A stretch of DNA of 64,000 nucleotides, taken from NCBI RefSeq assembly GCF_000816185.1, contig NZ_CP007770.1:744001-808000 (forward strand), in the 5' to 3' direction. The DNA is from Campylobacter insulaenigrae NCTC 12927. GTDB taxonomy: Bacteria > Campylobacterota > Campylobacteria > Campylobacterales > Campylobacteraceae. The notes beneath the pieces are model-generated. The model was not told the DNA's origin. It saw only the letters and a list, made by a program, of their open reading frames with translations, and did no database searches. Shown piece after piece: positions 35,707-43,714 of this stretch (position 1 is the first letter of the stretch; every line of letters begins with the position of its first letter). The translations under genes and the position numbers were made by a program.

Positions 35707-36302
35707 AACCTATTAAAGTTGATTTAAATATAGATAGCATCCCTTATCTAAATTTTGATGACGCTTGTTATTATTTTTTAGACTATAAGCCAAATTCCGG
35801 TTTCGATGTTAACTCGTTGGTATTTAACTTTAAAAAAGATTTATCATTTAAAAATCATTCATCTTGGTATTATAGAAATGATGCTATTAAAGAATTTGCA
35901 AAAATGATAAACAATGCATTTTTAAATATAAATAAAAATATATTCAATATTATTCCAATGCCTACATCAAAGCCAAAGAATTCAACAGAATTTAACAATA
36001 GACTAATACAAACTATGGAAGAATTATTAAAATTAGATAGTAGCTATAAAATATTTGATTGTTTTGATGTTCAAAATAACTTAGTACCAGCACATCATAA
36101 TGGATGTAGAAATCCTAATGATTTAAAACAAGAAATATTATTTAATCCACCAATTCTTTTTGATAAGAACATATTTTTAATAGATGATGTATTAACAACT
36201 GGAGGACATTTTAAAGCTTGTAAGAATATCTTATTAGAAAAACTAGATCCAAATATAAATGTAATTGGATTATTTTTAGCAAAAACCGAACACTACTACT
36301 AA
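35703..36302 (+). CDS. Phosphoribosyltransferase-domain protein (ShosT-like)
   Basis: A 199-residue protein with the PRPP-binding motif NIFLIDDVLTTGGHFKACKNIL (about 155-176) of type I phosphoribosyltransferases and FNIIPMPTSKPKNSTEFNNRL before it, as in ComF. The N-terminus has no zinc finger. It is coupled to the DprA-like gene through an ATGA overlap. By analogy with ShosTA it would be the toxin, able to stop growth when the DprA-like partner is lost or titrated. The alternative is a ComF-like role in DNA uptake. Last gene of the rightward immunity operon. Confidence 0.75.
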   Translation: MKPIKVDLNIDSIPYLNFDDACYYFLDYKPNSGFDVNSLVFNFKKDLSFKNHSSWYYRNDAIKEFAKMINNAFLNINKNIFNIIPMPTSKPKNSTEFNNRLIQTMEELLKLDSSYKIFDCFDVQNNLVPAHHNGCRNPNDLKQEILFNPPILFDKNIFLIDDVLTTGGHFKACKNILLEKLDPNINVIGLFLAKTEHYY

Positions 36303-36326
36303 TTTTATAAAATATCATTGCGCTTC

Positions 36327-36569
36327 TCACTGATTCAACTCCTTGATTTTTTCTATATTGATCTCACATTGCTTGTAGTGATAAAAAAGTTCATTATAAG
36401 CTTTTAATATATCTAATTCATTTTCAACAATGGGTTTTTTTAAAGGTTCTAACTTTAAAAGCTCATTTGGTATTTGCACCTTTTGAATTTGAACCTTGGT
36501 TAAAACTTGTGTTTTATTCGAACAACCTATCAAGCATAGTATTAAAAAGCTTAGTAGTGTTGGTTTCAT
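36327..36569 (-). CDS. Outer-membrane spanin lipoprotein (Rz1-like)
   Basis: An 80-residue lipoprotein starting MKPTLLSFLILCLIGCSNKT, with lipobox LIGC (cysteine at 16). The frame is open further upstream, but only this start gives a signal sequence at the N-terminus. The 5' end lies inside the 3' end of the Rz-like gene in another frame, the arrangement of Rz/Rz1. Paired with it, the protein should fuse outer and inner membranes in the last step of lysis. Confidence 0.75.
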   Translation of the reverse strand: MKPTLLSFLILCLIGCSNKTQVLTKVQIQKVQIPNELLKLEPLKKPIVENELDILKAYNELFYHYKQCEINIEKIKELNQ

Positions 36570-36852
36570 TACTTTTGGATATATAGTTTTTAACATCATC
36601 AACCTTTGTTTTGATTTGATTTTTTTGAATGTTTGCATTAGTAAGTACTTTTAATTCTTGCTCGTGTCTTATTTTCAACTCCCGAGTAATCCTCGTGAGT
36701 TCATTATTAATTCCTAAAGCTAAATTTAAATCACTTTGACTTTTTTCTAATCTTGCATTTGTGCTATCTAGTTTTAAATATAAAAACACATTAAGTGCAA
36801 GCATTAAAGCTAAAGCAATATAAAGCTTTGTATTTCCAAATAAAAATGACAT
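36514..36852 (-). CDS. Inner-membrane spanin (Rz-like)
   Basis: A 112-residue type II membrane protein: one N-terminal helix (about 8-26, LYIALALMLALNVFLYLKL) and a long periplasmic coiled coil (TNARLEKSQSDLNLALGINNELTRITRELKIRHEQEL). Topology, size and overlap with a lipoprotein gene make it an i-spanin. It is preceded by the structured stretch at 36881-37067. Confidence 0.75.
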   Translation of the reverse strand: MSFLFGNTKLYIALALMLALNVFLYLKLDSTNARLEKSQSDLNLALGINNELTRITRELKIRHEQELKVLTNANIQKNQIKTKVDDVKNYISKSNETNTTKLFNTMLDRLFE

Positions 36853-36880
36853 ATTGTTTGTAGTTTAAAGTAGGTTTTTG

Positions 36881-37067
36881 TATAATACTTTCAAGGGTTA
36901 GCCGTAGGTCTGACCCCCTATGGCTTAATCTAACCCTAGAAAGTAGGTGATTAATTTAAGCTTACAATCCACATAATCTCTACAATTATACTACTAAGTA
37001 TGATTATAGTCAAGGCTTATTAACCTTGTTCCCCTTTTTTTAAGGGGATTATGTGGTAACCTACTTT
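36881..37067 (+). ncRNA. Candidate structured RNA between spanin and endolysin genes
   Basis: A TATAAT (36881-36886) on the plus strand is followed about 7 nt later by AGGGTTAG (36894), the 5' arm of a long stem (AGGGTTAG/CTAACCCT enclosing CCGTAGG/CCTATGG, to 36937). A second domain is closed by AAAGTAGGT/ACCTACTTT (36940-37067) and CCACATAATC/GATTATGTGG. It holds three hairpins: 36980-37009, CAAGG/CCTTG at 37011-37028, and CCCCTT/AAGGGG at 37031-37047. The region is distinctly richer in G+C than its surroundings and has no reading frame. Strand and 3' end are inferred; it could instead be the leader of the spanin message read leftward. Confidence 0.5.
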
Positions 37068-37089
37068 AAATTTACTCCTTTCTTAATTT

Positions 37090-37479
37090 TTAAGCATAAG
37101 TCCATCGTGCTTTTTTGCCACGCGTATCAATATGCACAAAACCCATGTAAGGATTATCAAAATTATGCTTTATGGCAATTCCTAAAGGTTTATCATCATA
37201 TGTTTTTAAAATATACTCATGCACATCTTCTGTTTTAACACCTTTAATTATAAAGTCCGCTGCACTTCCTGTGGTATGTTGACTTTTAGTAGCTCCTCCA
37301 ACTTTAGCATTATGCTTGGGGCATCTATATCCACTATTTATAATCAAAGGTGAGTTAAAATGCTCTCTAATTTCACAAAGTATATCTATAAGCTCATCAC
37401 TTGGAACATTAGCAGGCAATTCACACTTACCACATTTGCACTTAAATTCATTTTCTTTAAAATATTCATTTTTTTTCAT
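37090..37479 (-). CDS. M15 peptidase endolysin
   Basis: A 129-residue zinc D-Ala-D-Ala (or L-Ala-D-Glu) peptidase that would cut peptidoglycan cross-links. Zinc ligands are visible in SQHTTGSAADF (His and Asp) and VHIDTRG (His), within the peptidase M15A fold (INSGYRCPKHNAKVGG). It has no signal peptide, so it depends on the holin. The start overlaps the end of the fibre gene by 4 nt. Confidence 0.85.
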   Translation of the reverse strand: MKKNEYFKENEFKCKCGKCELPANVPSDELIDILCEIREHFNSPLIINSGYRCPKHNAKVGGATKSQHTTGSAADFIIKGVKTEDVHEYILKTYDDKPLGIAIKHNFDNPYMGFVHIDTRGKKARWTYA

Positions 37480-38753
37480 TCATTCTCCTTTTGTGTAATT
37501 AAAAATAAATTAGCAAATTGTCCATAATCACTAAATAAATTATTTTGTTCATCATTGGCACTAGTATTACTTTGATAATAAGCTTTATAATAATCATCAA
37601 AAATATATCCAGCGTGATTTTCATCTTCTTTAGCGGTGCCAAAAGGTGGTAAAACTTGAGTGTTAAAAGGTATGGTTTCTTTAATCTCATCACCCTTAGC
37701 AACAATTTTTTCGACACTTAGACTATGAATATATACTTGTCCGTAATATCCAGTCCCTCTTACAAAAAATTTATTAGGTACTTCATCATTAAAAAGTATG
37801 ATTTCAACTTCATATTCACCACTTTGATTCCATAAACAACAAGTATAATAAGATTGCTCATTTGCAGCACTATCATCAAAATTAAAATACCTTGCTAAAG
37901 AATTATGAATATTATGTCCTGAGGCTGGATATATTCCTGTAGTTTTAATTTTCCCTAAAACTTCATCTTTAGCTAATACCTGAGAGATACAATCTCCTCT
38001 TTGAGGTTGAGAAGTAGATGAAGTTCCTCCTATTCCACTTTTTTTGATTATAAAGTTACCTTCTTCTAAATTATCATTTCTATACTCATCAGTCATTATA
38101 GTATGTGCAAATCCATTAGAAAAAGCAAACAATACATCACTTAAACATCCTCCATATTGTCCTGAAAGAGTTTTTACTTTAAATTTTATTTTTGTGTATT
38201 CTTGGTTAGCTATTTTTTTCTTAGAAAACAAATCAAGCCACACTGAACCTCTACCTTGATTTCTTATACATAAATAAATAGTAGAGCTTTCCTCATTAAC
38301 ATAATTTATCAAGCTTCCAACTTCAGCTTTTATATCAGGATCTGGTAATTCAAAAGAAGTAACTATACTCCCACTTTTTTGAGGTAAATTACTTATAATT
38401 TCTTCTACTATAGGTTGTAATTCCTCTTTAGAAACATTTTCTCCCGTATCACCTTTTTCGCCAGCTTCTCCTTTTAAGGAAGCTAAAAAATCATCTTCGC
38501 TTTTTCCTTCATTTCCTTCTTTGCTAAGCCAAAGCTCATAAGCACTTTGTCCAGTATCTCCTTTTTCTCCTGCATCACCTTTTTCACCTTTATATTTACT
38601 ACTTTCTAAAATTTCTAATACATTTTTTTTAATTTGTACATCATCTAGTTTTATTCCATTTTTATAAAGTTCTTTTAAAATATCTAAACTTTCATCAAAT
38701 TCTTTATTTAATTCTTTTGCATTTTTGCTAATTTCTTCTAATACGGATTTCAT
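37476..38753 (-). CDS. Collagen-like tail fibre / receptor-binding candidate
   Basis: A 425-residue protein. Residues about 50-105 contain Gly-X-Y runs (GEKGDAGEKGDTG, then GEAGEKGDTG) around an AYELWLSKEGNEGKSEDDFLASL segment that recurs in phage fibres. This trimeric stalk is followed by a beta-rich C-terminal domain (about 130-425) with several cysteines and GGCLSDVLFAFSNGFAHTIM, possibly the receptor-binding tip. It lies between DUF1353 and endolysin genes and overlaps both by 4 nt. Host-range function is inferred. Confidence 0.55.
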   Translation of the reverse strand: MKSVLEEISKNAKELNKEFDESLDILKELYKNGIKLDDVQIKKNVLEILESSKYKGEKGDAGEKGDTGQSAYELWLSKEGNEGKSEDDFLASLKGEAGEKGDTGENVSKEELQPIVEEIISNLPQKSGSIVTSFELPDPDIKAEVGSLINYVNEESSTIYLCIRNQGRGSVWLDLFSKKKIANQEYTKIKFKVKTLSGQYGGCLSDVLFAFSNGFAHTIMTDEYRNDNLEEGNFIIKKSGIGGTSSTSQPQRGDCISQVLAKDEVLGKIKTTGIYPASGHNIHNSLARYFNFDDSAANEQSYYTCCLWNQSGEYEVEIILFNDEVPNKFFVRGTGYYGQVYIHSLSVEKIVAKGDEIKETIPFNTQVLPPFGTAKEDENHAGYIFDDYYKAYYQSNTSANDEQNNLFSDYGQFANLFLITQKENE

Positions 38754-39112
38754 TTAAACTCCTTTAAAAAACATTTAACAAGATGAAAACTATTGCATGC
38801 ATGATAAAAAACAAAGGTTTTAAATCTTGAACATCCTAATTCTTGCATAGCTTCTTTTAAAGCCAAATCTGCTATTTTATAATCATCTCTTGAATTTGAT
38901 TTTTGGCACAAATAATCATGTACAACAACCGCACTTAGATATTCAGGCGAATTAGGTGGAAAAATACTCCAAAAAATTCTAGGAATATTTGCTCCATTAC
39001 TTGTAAAACCTTTTGGTATAGTAATTTTTAAATTACACAAACTAACTTCAAATTCCTTTTGAAGTTCAAATCTATCCTTATTAAAAGGCTTTACTATGAC
39101 TTTTTTTAACAT
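38750..39112 (-). CDS. DUF1353-family phage protein
   Basis: A 120-residue protein with the DUF1353 pattern: ITIPKGFTSNGANIPRIFWSIFPPNSPEYLSAVVVHDYLCQ. The start is the ATG at 39112, with AAAGGATTAGC upstream, two bases before the holin stop; the 14 codons upstream have no ribosome site. DUF1353 genes usually lie near phage lysis or fibre genes; the activity is unknown to me. Confidence 0.75.
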   Translation of the reverse strand: MLKKVIVKPFNKDRFELQKEFEVSLCNLKITIPKGFTSNGANIPRIFWSIFPPNSPEYLSAVVVHDYLCQKSNSRDDYKIADLALKEAMQELGCSRFKTFVFYHACNSFHLVKCFLKEFK

Positions 39113-39113
39113 G

Positions 39114-39608
39114 CTAATCCTTTTTTGAATGCTTATCTTCTTTGATATAAACATTACTTTCTATGATTTTTGAAGTAAATCTTTTCATTTTTTCGACAAA
39201 AACATTATAAATATCCACTTCTTCTATTTTTTTTCTTGTTCTAATAGCTTGTATATTGATAACAATTGTTAGAATTTCTCCTAAAATCAAAAAACTAAAA
39301 CTATAATCTACAAAATAATATAATGCACTAATTTGTTTTGCACCCAAAGCAAATATAAAAGGAACGCCAAGTAATAAAGTCTTAGCTAATAAATCTCCAA
39401 GCATATAAACTCTTAAAGAATCACTAAAAGTTAGAGTTTTAAAAAATCCAACGATAGCACTAAAAGTAAATATAGCTAGTAATGTTATAACTTGGGCGGT
39501 ATTAATACCTAAAAATGCTAAAGATTGATAAAAAAAAGCCATTATCGCACTACCACTAAAAAGTAAAGTATTAGTTATGGCTTCTTGACTTGGATTTATA
39601 TCTCCCAT
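39114..39608 (-). CDS. Holin-like membrane protein
   Basis: A 164-residue protein with four hydrophobic segments (about 12-33, 37-56, 72-90, 95-119) and a charged C-terminal tail rich in lysine. Size, charge and position upstream of the endolysin and spanins fit a phage holin that opens the inner membrane. Family-level identity is uncertain. Confidence 0.65.
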   Translation of the reverse strand: MGDINPSQEAITNTLLFSGSAIMAFFYQSLAFLGINTAQVITLLAIFTFSAIVGFFKTLTFSDSLRVYMLGDLLAKTLLLGVPFIFALGAKQISALYYFVDYSFSFLILGEILTIVINIQAIRTRKKIEEVDIYNVFVEKMKRFTSKIIESNVYIKEDKHSKKD

Positions 39609-40219
39609 TTTACACCCTCTAACTCTTCTTTGGAAATTGCTTGCTCTACTTTTTCTTTAAGTGCATTAGCTTTAAAAGTGATTTCTTGAGTATTGTAAGC
39701 CACTGCTGCAGCAAATTGTAAAAACTCTTGCGGTGTAAAAATTACTTTTTTATCTTCAATATCAATCCAAACAATTTCTTTGATACTTCCTGATCTACTT
39801 TGCATATCAAGCATTAAATTAGTTACTGCTCCGTTGATATTGAGTTTGTCTTTTTGGCTTGTTTGGAAAGTATGTTCATTATAAACAATTCCACTTTCTA
39901 AAGCTTCATCTCTTTTAGCTCTTATTTCGTCAAGTTTGATTTCTTTAAGAGCATCTAAGCTTTTTTCTTGCACTCTGTATCTTATATGAAAGGTATTACT
40001 TGACTCATCAAGCCCTTCTTCCCTTATAAGATCTTGTGTTTTTTCATCAAAACTTGGCAATTCTTGCTCACTCACTCTAGCAAAACCAAGAGCTTTAAGC
40101 TCATCATCATTTAATTTATCTAAAAAATAAGTATCTTCTCCTTCTAAGCCCTCTAAATCAACTTTTTTTATATATACATTTTGGTTAAAAAAAACTTCTT
40201 CATCTATCTTATAAAACAT
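39596..40219 (-). CDS. DUF4376-like tail fibre-associated protein
   Basis: A 207-residue soluble protein. The C-terminal half (KLDEIRAKRDEALESGIVYNEHTFQTSQKDKLNINGAVTNLMLD) follows the DUF4376 pattern common in proteins encoded after tail fibre genes. The N-terminal half is unassigned. It overlaps the holin start by 13 nt. It may help fibre assembly (inference from position). Confidence 0.6.
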   Translation of the reverse strand: MFYKIDEEVFFNQNVYIKKVDLEGLEGEDTYFLDKLNDDELKALGFARVSEQELPSFDEKTQDLIREEGLDESSNTFHIRYRVQEKSLDALKEIKLDEIRAKRDEALESGIVYNEHTFQTSQKDKLNINGAVTNLMLDMQSRSGSIKEIVWIDIEDKKVIFTPQEFLQFAAAVAYNTQEITFKANALKEKVEQAISKEELEGVKWEI

Positions 40220-40229
40220 TTACTCTCCT

Positions 40230-40679
40230 TTAATTATAAAAAAATGTTAAATTTCCTCTACATTGCAAATTACAATCTCTAGTATCCCATCCTCTACTAG
40301 CATTATGACTACCAGTTTGATAGGAAGAAAATTTAATTTTATTTGAGTTTATAGAACTAAAAACAATTTTCATTTTTATAGGTATTTTTTTATTAGCTTC
40401 ATACTTCCTTGCTGTTCCATATAAAGTATGTGAATTAGAATAATTATTCCAAGTTAAGGCTATGGAATTGGCTGAAGTTCTATTATTCATATTATAAGCA
40501 CTCCAAACCTCTCCTATAACTAAAACTTCTTTATTTGCTAAATTAGCAGGCACCACATATTCATTAGGTCTTACTAGATTATTTAAACTAAACATATAAT
40601 TATAATTAGCCACGCCTCCGCCAAGTTCTGGAGGTAAATCAACTTGAAATATTGAATTTGCAAGCATTAGAGCATTCAT
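40230..40679 (-). CDS. Putative tail fibre tip protein, 149 aa
   Basis: A 149-residue protein, beta-rich, with NANYNYMFSLNNLVRPNEY-like strands and many Asn, Ser and Tyr. It begins 1 nt after the fibre gene, probably as its C-terminal partner or a second fibre subunit. The first residues (LMLANSIFQVDLPPELGGG) have no signal peptide character. Family not recognised. Confidence 0.5.
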   Translation of the reverse strand: MNALMLANSIFQVDLPPELGGGVANYNYMFSLNNLVRPNEYVVPANLANKEVLVIGEVWSAYNMNNRTSANSIALTWNNYSNSHTLYGTARKYEANKKIPIKMKIVFSSINSNKIKFSSYQTGSHNASRGWDTRDCNLQCRGNLTFFYN

Positions 40680-40680
40680 G

Positions 40681-42132
40681 TTAAGACCTTACTAATCTGA
40701 TGTTATTTGCTGCTATACAAAAGTAAGCAAAGGTCTCAGTTCCACTAAAACCACTTTGAGGTATTCTAAAATTAAATGGGGCTTTAAAGGCTGTAACATT
40801 TTGGCAATTGTGTATGGTTATAGTCCCGCTTTTGCCTGCCCCACCCCAATTAGCTACTCCTAATTGAGTTCCAGCATTAGCAATTAGCTCAAAATGCTGA
40901 GCTTGGCTTAAGTCCATGTCTATTAATCCTACTGCTCCTAGATTTTTAATCCCACCACCATAATCTACATACCACTTTCTAACCAAATGTGTATCAGCTG
41001 TTGGATCAACCGCACAATTTGGAATAAGCTTAAAAGTAGTATTTCCATTTAAATTAGTAGTTCCATTTGCCGTTAAAGCACCACTTAAAGTTATATTTCC
41101 GTTTATTGTCTTGTTTCCTTCTATAGAAACTTTTGTTTTCAAAGCCTCATCTAACATTTTTTTATTTACAAGTCTTTTTTCTTCTAAAATAGTTTCTAGC
41201 TCTTCTTTTTTACCATTTAACTCTTCTTGAATTTGGCTAATTTCTTCTTCAAGTTTTGTTTTTTCTTTTTCTAAGGAAGAAACATCACCTGATGGAACTT
41301 TATTAAGTTCTTCTTGAATTTGATTTTTTATATTTTCTAATTCATCTTTTTTGCTATTTAGTTCTTGTTCTTTTTCTAATACTTCATTCTCATGTTTTTC
41401 TTGAACCTCATCTTTGCTTTGCAAATCACCAAGCAAAGAAAGTATATATTTAATATCTTCATCTTTTTGATCAACCCAAATATATGGATCTATTTTTAAA
41501 TCTTGTTTTAAAACCCAAGTATTATCATCTGTTGTTCTTACATATACAAAATACTCCCCAGTGCTTTGTTTTTTCCAAATGTCACCTAAATTAGCTTGGC
41601 TTGGCTCTTCTTCACTAATAAAAGCAGGATTTAATTCTCTTGGTAAGGCTGGATTTATCCAAGTTTTATTTTTTAAAACTTTCTCGCAAACATAAATTTC
41701 TCCTTCTGTGATGTCTTCCTCGTTAAGAGGTTTAAACCAAATAGCACCTTCATTCTTTTGATTAGGTGGATTTTTTTGTATAAAATTAATAGTAGGATTT
41801 TGTAAAAATTGTAAAATTTGACATGTAGATTTTTTAAACCATATTTGATTTATTTTTGGATTAATTGGCTTATTGTCACTACTTGCATAATCAAAAGGAT
41901 ATACCACTTGCTCATAAAGCTCTTCAAGAATTCTTAGTTTTTCTTTACTTAAATTTTCATAAGAAGATAAAGCATCTTTTACTTTTTTTTCAAAATCGCT
42001 CACATGCTCTAATATATATTCATCTATCTTGTCTTTACTATTGTATAAATATTCTCTTATGGCTATTATATCTTTACTTGCTTGTTCTAAAGTAGAATAC
42101 AACATAAGATTAGTAACTCTTGGATTCATCAT
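40681..42132 (-). CDS. Tail fibre protein
   Basis: A 483-residue fibre. Three related segments with a W-[FK]-K pattern (KINQIWFKKSTCQI, EGAIWFKPLNEED, LGDIWKKQSTGEYF; about 83-195) are followed by a long coiled coil (about 235-325). Then comes a repetitive beta part (GNITLSGALTANGTTNLNGNTTF) and a conserved turn DTHLVRKWYVDYGG, common in phage fibre ends. It overlaps the preceding gene by 23 nt. Confidence 0.75.
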   Translation of the reverse strand: MMNPRVTNLMLYSTLEQASKDIIAIREYLYNSKDKIDEYILEHVSDFEKKVKDALSSYENLSKEKLRILEELYEQVVYPFDYASSDNKPINPKINQIWFKKSTCQILQFLQNPTINFIQKNPPNQKNEGAIWFKPLNEEDITEGEIYVCEKVLKNKTWINPALPRELNPAFISEEEPSQANLGDIWKKQSTGEYFVYVRTTDDNTWVLKQDLKIDPYIWVDQKDEDIKYILSLLGDLQSKDEVQEKHENEVLEKEQELNSKKDELENIKNQIQEELNKVPSGDVSSLEKEKTKLEEEISQIQEELNGKKEELETILEEKRLVNKKMLDEALKTKVSIEGNKTINGNITLSGALTANGTTNLNGNTTFKLIPNCAVDPTADTHLVRKWYVDYGGGIKNLGAVGLIDMDLSQAQHFELIANAGTQLGVANWGGAGKSGTITIHNCQNVTAFKAPFNFRIPQSGFSGTETFAYFCIAANNIRLVRS

Positions 42133-42748
42133 TATTCTCCTTTTTTAAAATTTGATTAATTTCATTTTGTGTATTGATAAGGCTTAGAAGTTGTTGTAAA
42201 ATTTTAGCTGTACTTTTAATATTATCTTTATTGATTAATGTTTCTATGATTAGTTGTTCATTGTTTGATATATCTTTTTGACTAAGCTTTATTATATTGC
42301 TTTCCCATAAGAATCGTTCGATAGAAATATTGTGTGCTAAAGACTGGCTTAAAGCAAGATAATCAGCTCCCAAGCAATTATCATTTAATCGCTCTATAAT
42401 TTCATATCCTTTTTCATCTATAATGTTTAAGACTTCTTTAGTTTTATCTTGAGTGTGCTTTAAAATTACATTTTCTAATTCTTTTGAATATTCTAAAAGA
42501 TTTAGCTTTTCTTCGTTAGACTTTAACTTAATTTCTTCTAATCTTAACTTTATGAAATTCACAAGTTCATCTGATTTTTGCTCGACAAAAAAACTCACCT
42601 CGTTAATTTGTTGTGCTAATTCATTTAATTCATCGCCAAAAGGATTTAAAGATCTAACAAAAATATCAGCATGTTTGTCAAAATCTATTGGATTTTCTAA
42701 ATTTGGAGCTTTTGGTAATTTGTTTATTTTAGTTGTTATCGTTTTCAT
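42110..42748 (-). CDS. Phage structural protein with coiled coil, 212 aa
   Basis: A 212-residue helical protein. NPIDFDKHADIFVRSLNPFGDELNELAQQINEVSFFVEQKSDELV near the start is like the N-terminus of many phage tail or fibre proteins that attach to the tail. The rest is coiled coil. It lies between the head closure and fibre genes, overlapping both, so a tail-adaptor role is plausible. Confidence 0.55.
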   Translation of the reverse strand: MKTITTKINKLPKAPNLENPIDFDKHADIFVRSLNPFGDELNELAQQINEVSFFVEQKSDELVNFIKLRLEEIKLKSNEEKLNLLEYSKELENVILKHTQDKTKEVLNIIDEKGYEIIERLNDNCLGADYLALSQSLAHNISIERFLWESNIIKLSQKDISNNEQLIIETLINKDNIKSTAKILQQLLSLINTQNEINQILKKENNDESKSY

Positions 42749-43061
42749 TTATTTTCTTAGCCTTTATTTTTAAAAACTGCCCATTATTGCCCTCATCTTG
42801 CATATTTAAAATTTCATACTTTTCATTTTTAAATATAAAAAAATAAGACATATCAAGTTCTAAAAATCTAATTACAAATTCGCATTGATACAACCTACAA
42901 GATATATTATTGTGCTCTTTGTTTTCTATAATTAAATTTTTACAACTTGCAAAAACTTCTTTAACAAATACTTCCTTTTCATGATCTAGTTCTTGGAATT
43001 CATTCTTAATTTGCTCTTTTTTGTATATTTTTAAACGATGTTTTAATGCTTTTGCATTCAT
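42729..43061 (-). CDS. Head-tail joining (head closure) protein
   Basis: A 110-residue small beta-barrel candidate of the phage head-tail joining family: LKHRLKIYKKEQIKNEFQELDHE at the N-terminus and FIFKNEKYEILNMQDEGNNGQFLKIKAKKI at the end, where the family has a strand ending in E.......R...L.I.A. It sits next to the connector gene as expected. Confidence 0.65.
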   Translation of the reverse strand: MNAKALKHRLKIYKKEQIKNEFQELDHEKEVFVKEVFASCKNLIIENKEHNNISCRLYQCEFVIRFLELDMSYFFIFKNEKYEILNMQDEGNNGQFLKIKAKKINENDNN

Positions 43062-43069
43062 AATAGTCC

Positions 43070-43507
43070 TTAAAAAAATGTTATTTTGTATCTATTTATA
43101 AGAGCTTTACTTACATTAGGAAAATTTGTATTTTCAAAAGCATGCAAACAATAATTTTTTAGCCAAAGTTTTATATCCTCAGGTGCTATATCATAACCTA
43201 AGCTTACAATCATTCTTCCACTACCCTCACAATATAAAACATTAGAATTTGTTTTAAATTCTGCTTTAAATTGTGCATTTTCTAAAGAATTAAATGGAGC
43301 TAGCACTACTCTTTCATTAAAAAAAGATATTTCATAATTATTCTTAACCAATATACGATTAGTTCTGTTTTCAAATTCTGTTATGGCAGCCTTCAAGGAT
43401 TGATTTAAATTTTCATCAAACACATCACTGTCTATTCTTAGAAATTCTCTTAATTCTTTAATATCTACAAGAGTTTTTTCAGGTACATTTAATTCTTTGA
43501 TAATCAT
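43070..43507 (-). CDS. Head-tail connector protein (gp6-like)
   Basis: A 145-residue helical protein with VDIKELREFLRIDSDVFDENLNQSLKAAITEFENRTNR, the N-terminal signature of HK97 gp6-like connectors. It would form a ring between portal and tail. It overlaps the small gene before it by 4 nt. Confidence 0.75.
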   Translation of the reverse strand: MIIKELNVPEKTLVDIKELREFLRIDSDVFDENLNQSLKAAITEFENRTNRILVKNNYEISFFNERVVLAPFNSLENAQFKAEFKTNSNVLYCEGSGRMIVSLGYDIAPEDIKLWLKNYCLHAFENTNFPNVSKALINRYKITFF

Positions 43508-43695
43508 TTTTTACCTTTGCCTTTTTTGTTTTGCAATTCTTCTTCTACTTGCTCTTCTTCTACTTGCTCTTCTATTATCTTTACAATATTTTTATTTTTA
43601 AGGTGTAGAGCTTCTTTATCATCAAGCTCCACAACATCGCCTTTTTTATAAAAAACATCTCCGCTTAAACATAATAAAAACTCTACTTTTTTCAT
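43504..43695 (-). CDS. Small acidic-tail phage protein, 63 aa
   Basis: A 63-residue protein with a beta-rich start (VEFLLCLSGDVFYKKGDVVELDDKEALHLKNKNIVKII) like small head-decoration or connector-linked proteins, then a repeat-rich tail (EEQVEEEQVEEELQNKKGKGKK). The EEQVE repeats are visible as a short direct DNA repeat. Position between capsid and connector genes is typical of such proteins; function unknown. Confidence 0.55.
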   Translation of the reverse strand: MKKVEFLLCLSGDVFYKKGDVVELDDKEALHLKNKNIVKIIEEQVEEEQVEEELQNKKGKGKK

Positions 43696-43714
43696 ATCTT
43701 AGACCTTAATGAAA

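Noticed and set aside
37031-37047. CCCCTT/AAGGGG hairpin as a rho-independent terminator
   Set aside because: No T run follows on either strand; it fits better as one arm of the larger structure.
36940-37067. Cloverleaf fold as a tRNA gene
   Set aside because: No T-loop GTTCGA box, no CCA end, no anticodon stem of normal size; kept only as a structured RNA candidate.
43504-43560. EEQVE coding repeat as a CRISPR-like or regulatory repeat
   Set aside because: It is a short in-frame amino-acid repeat; no spaced array exists. I saw no CRISPR array in the window.
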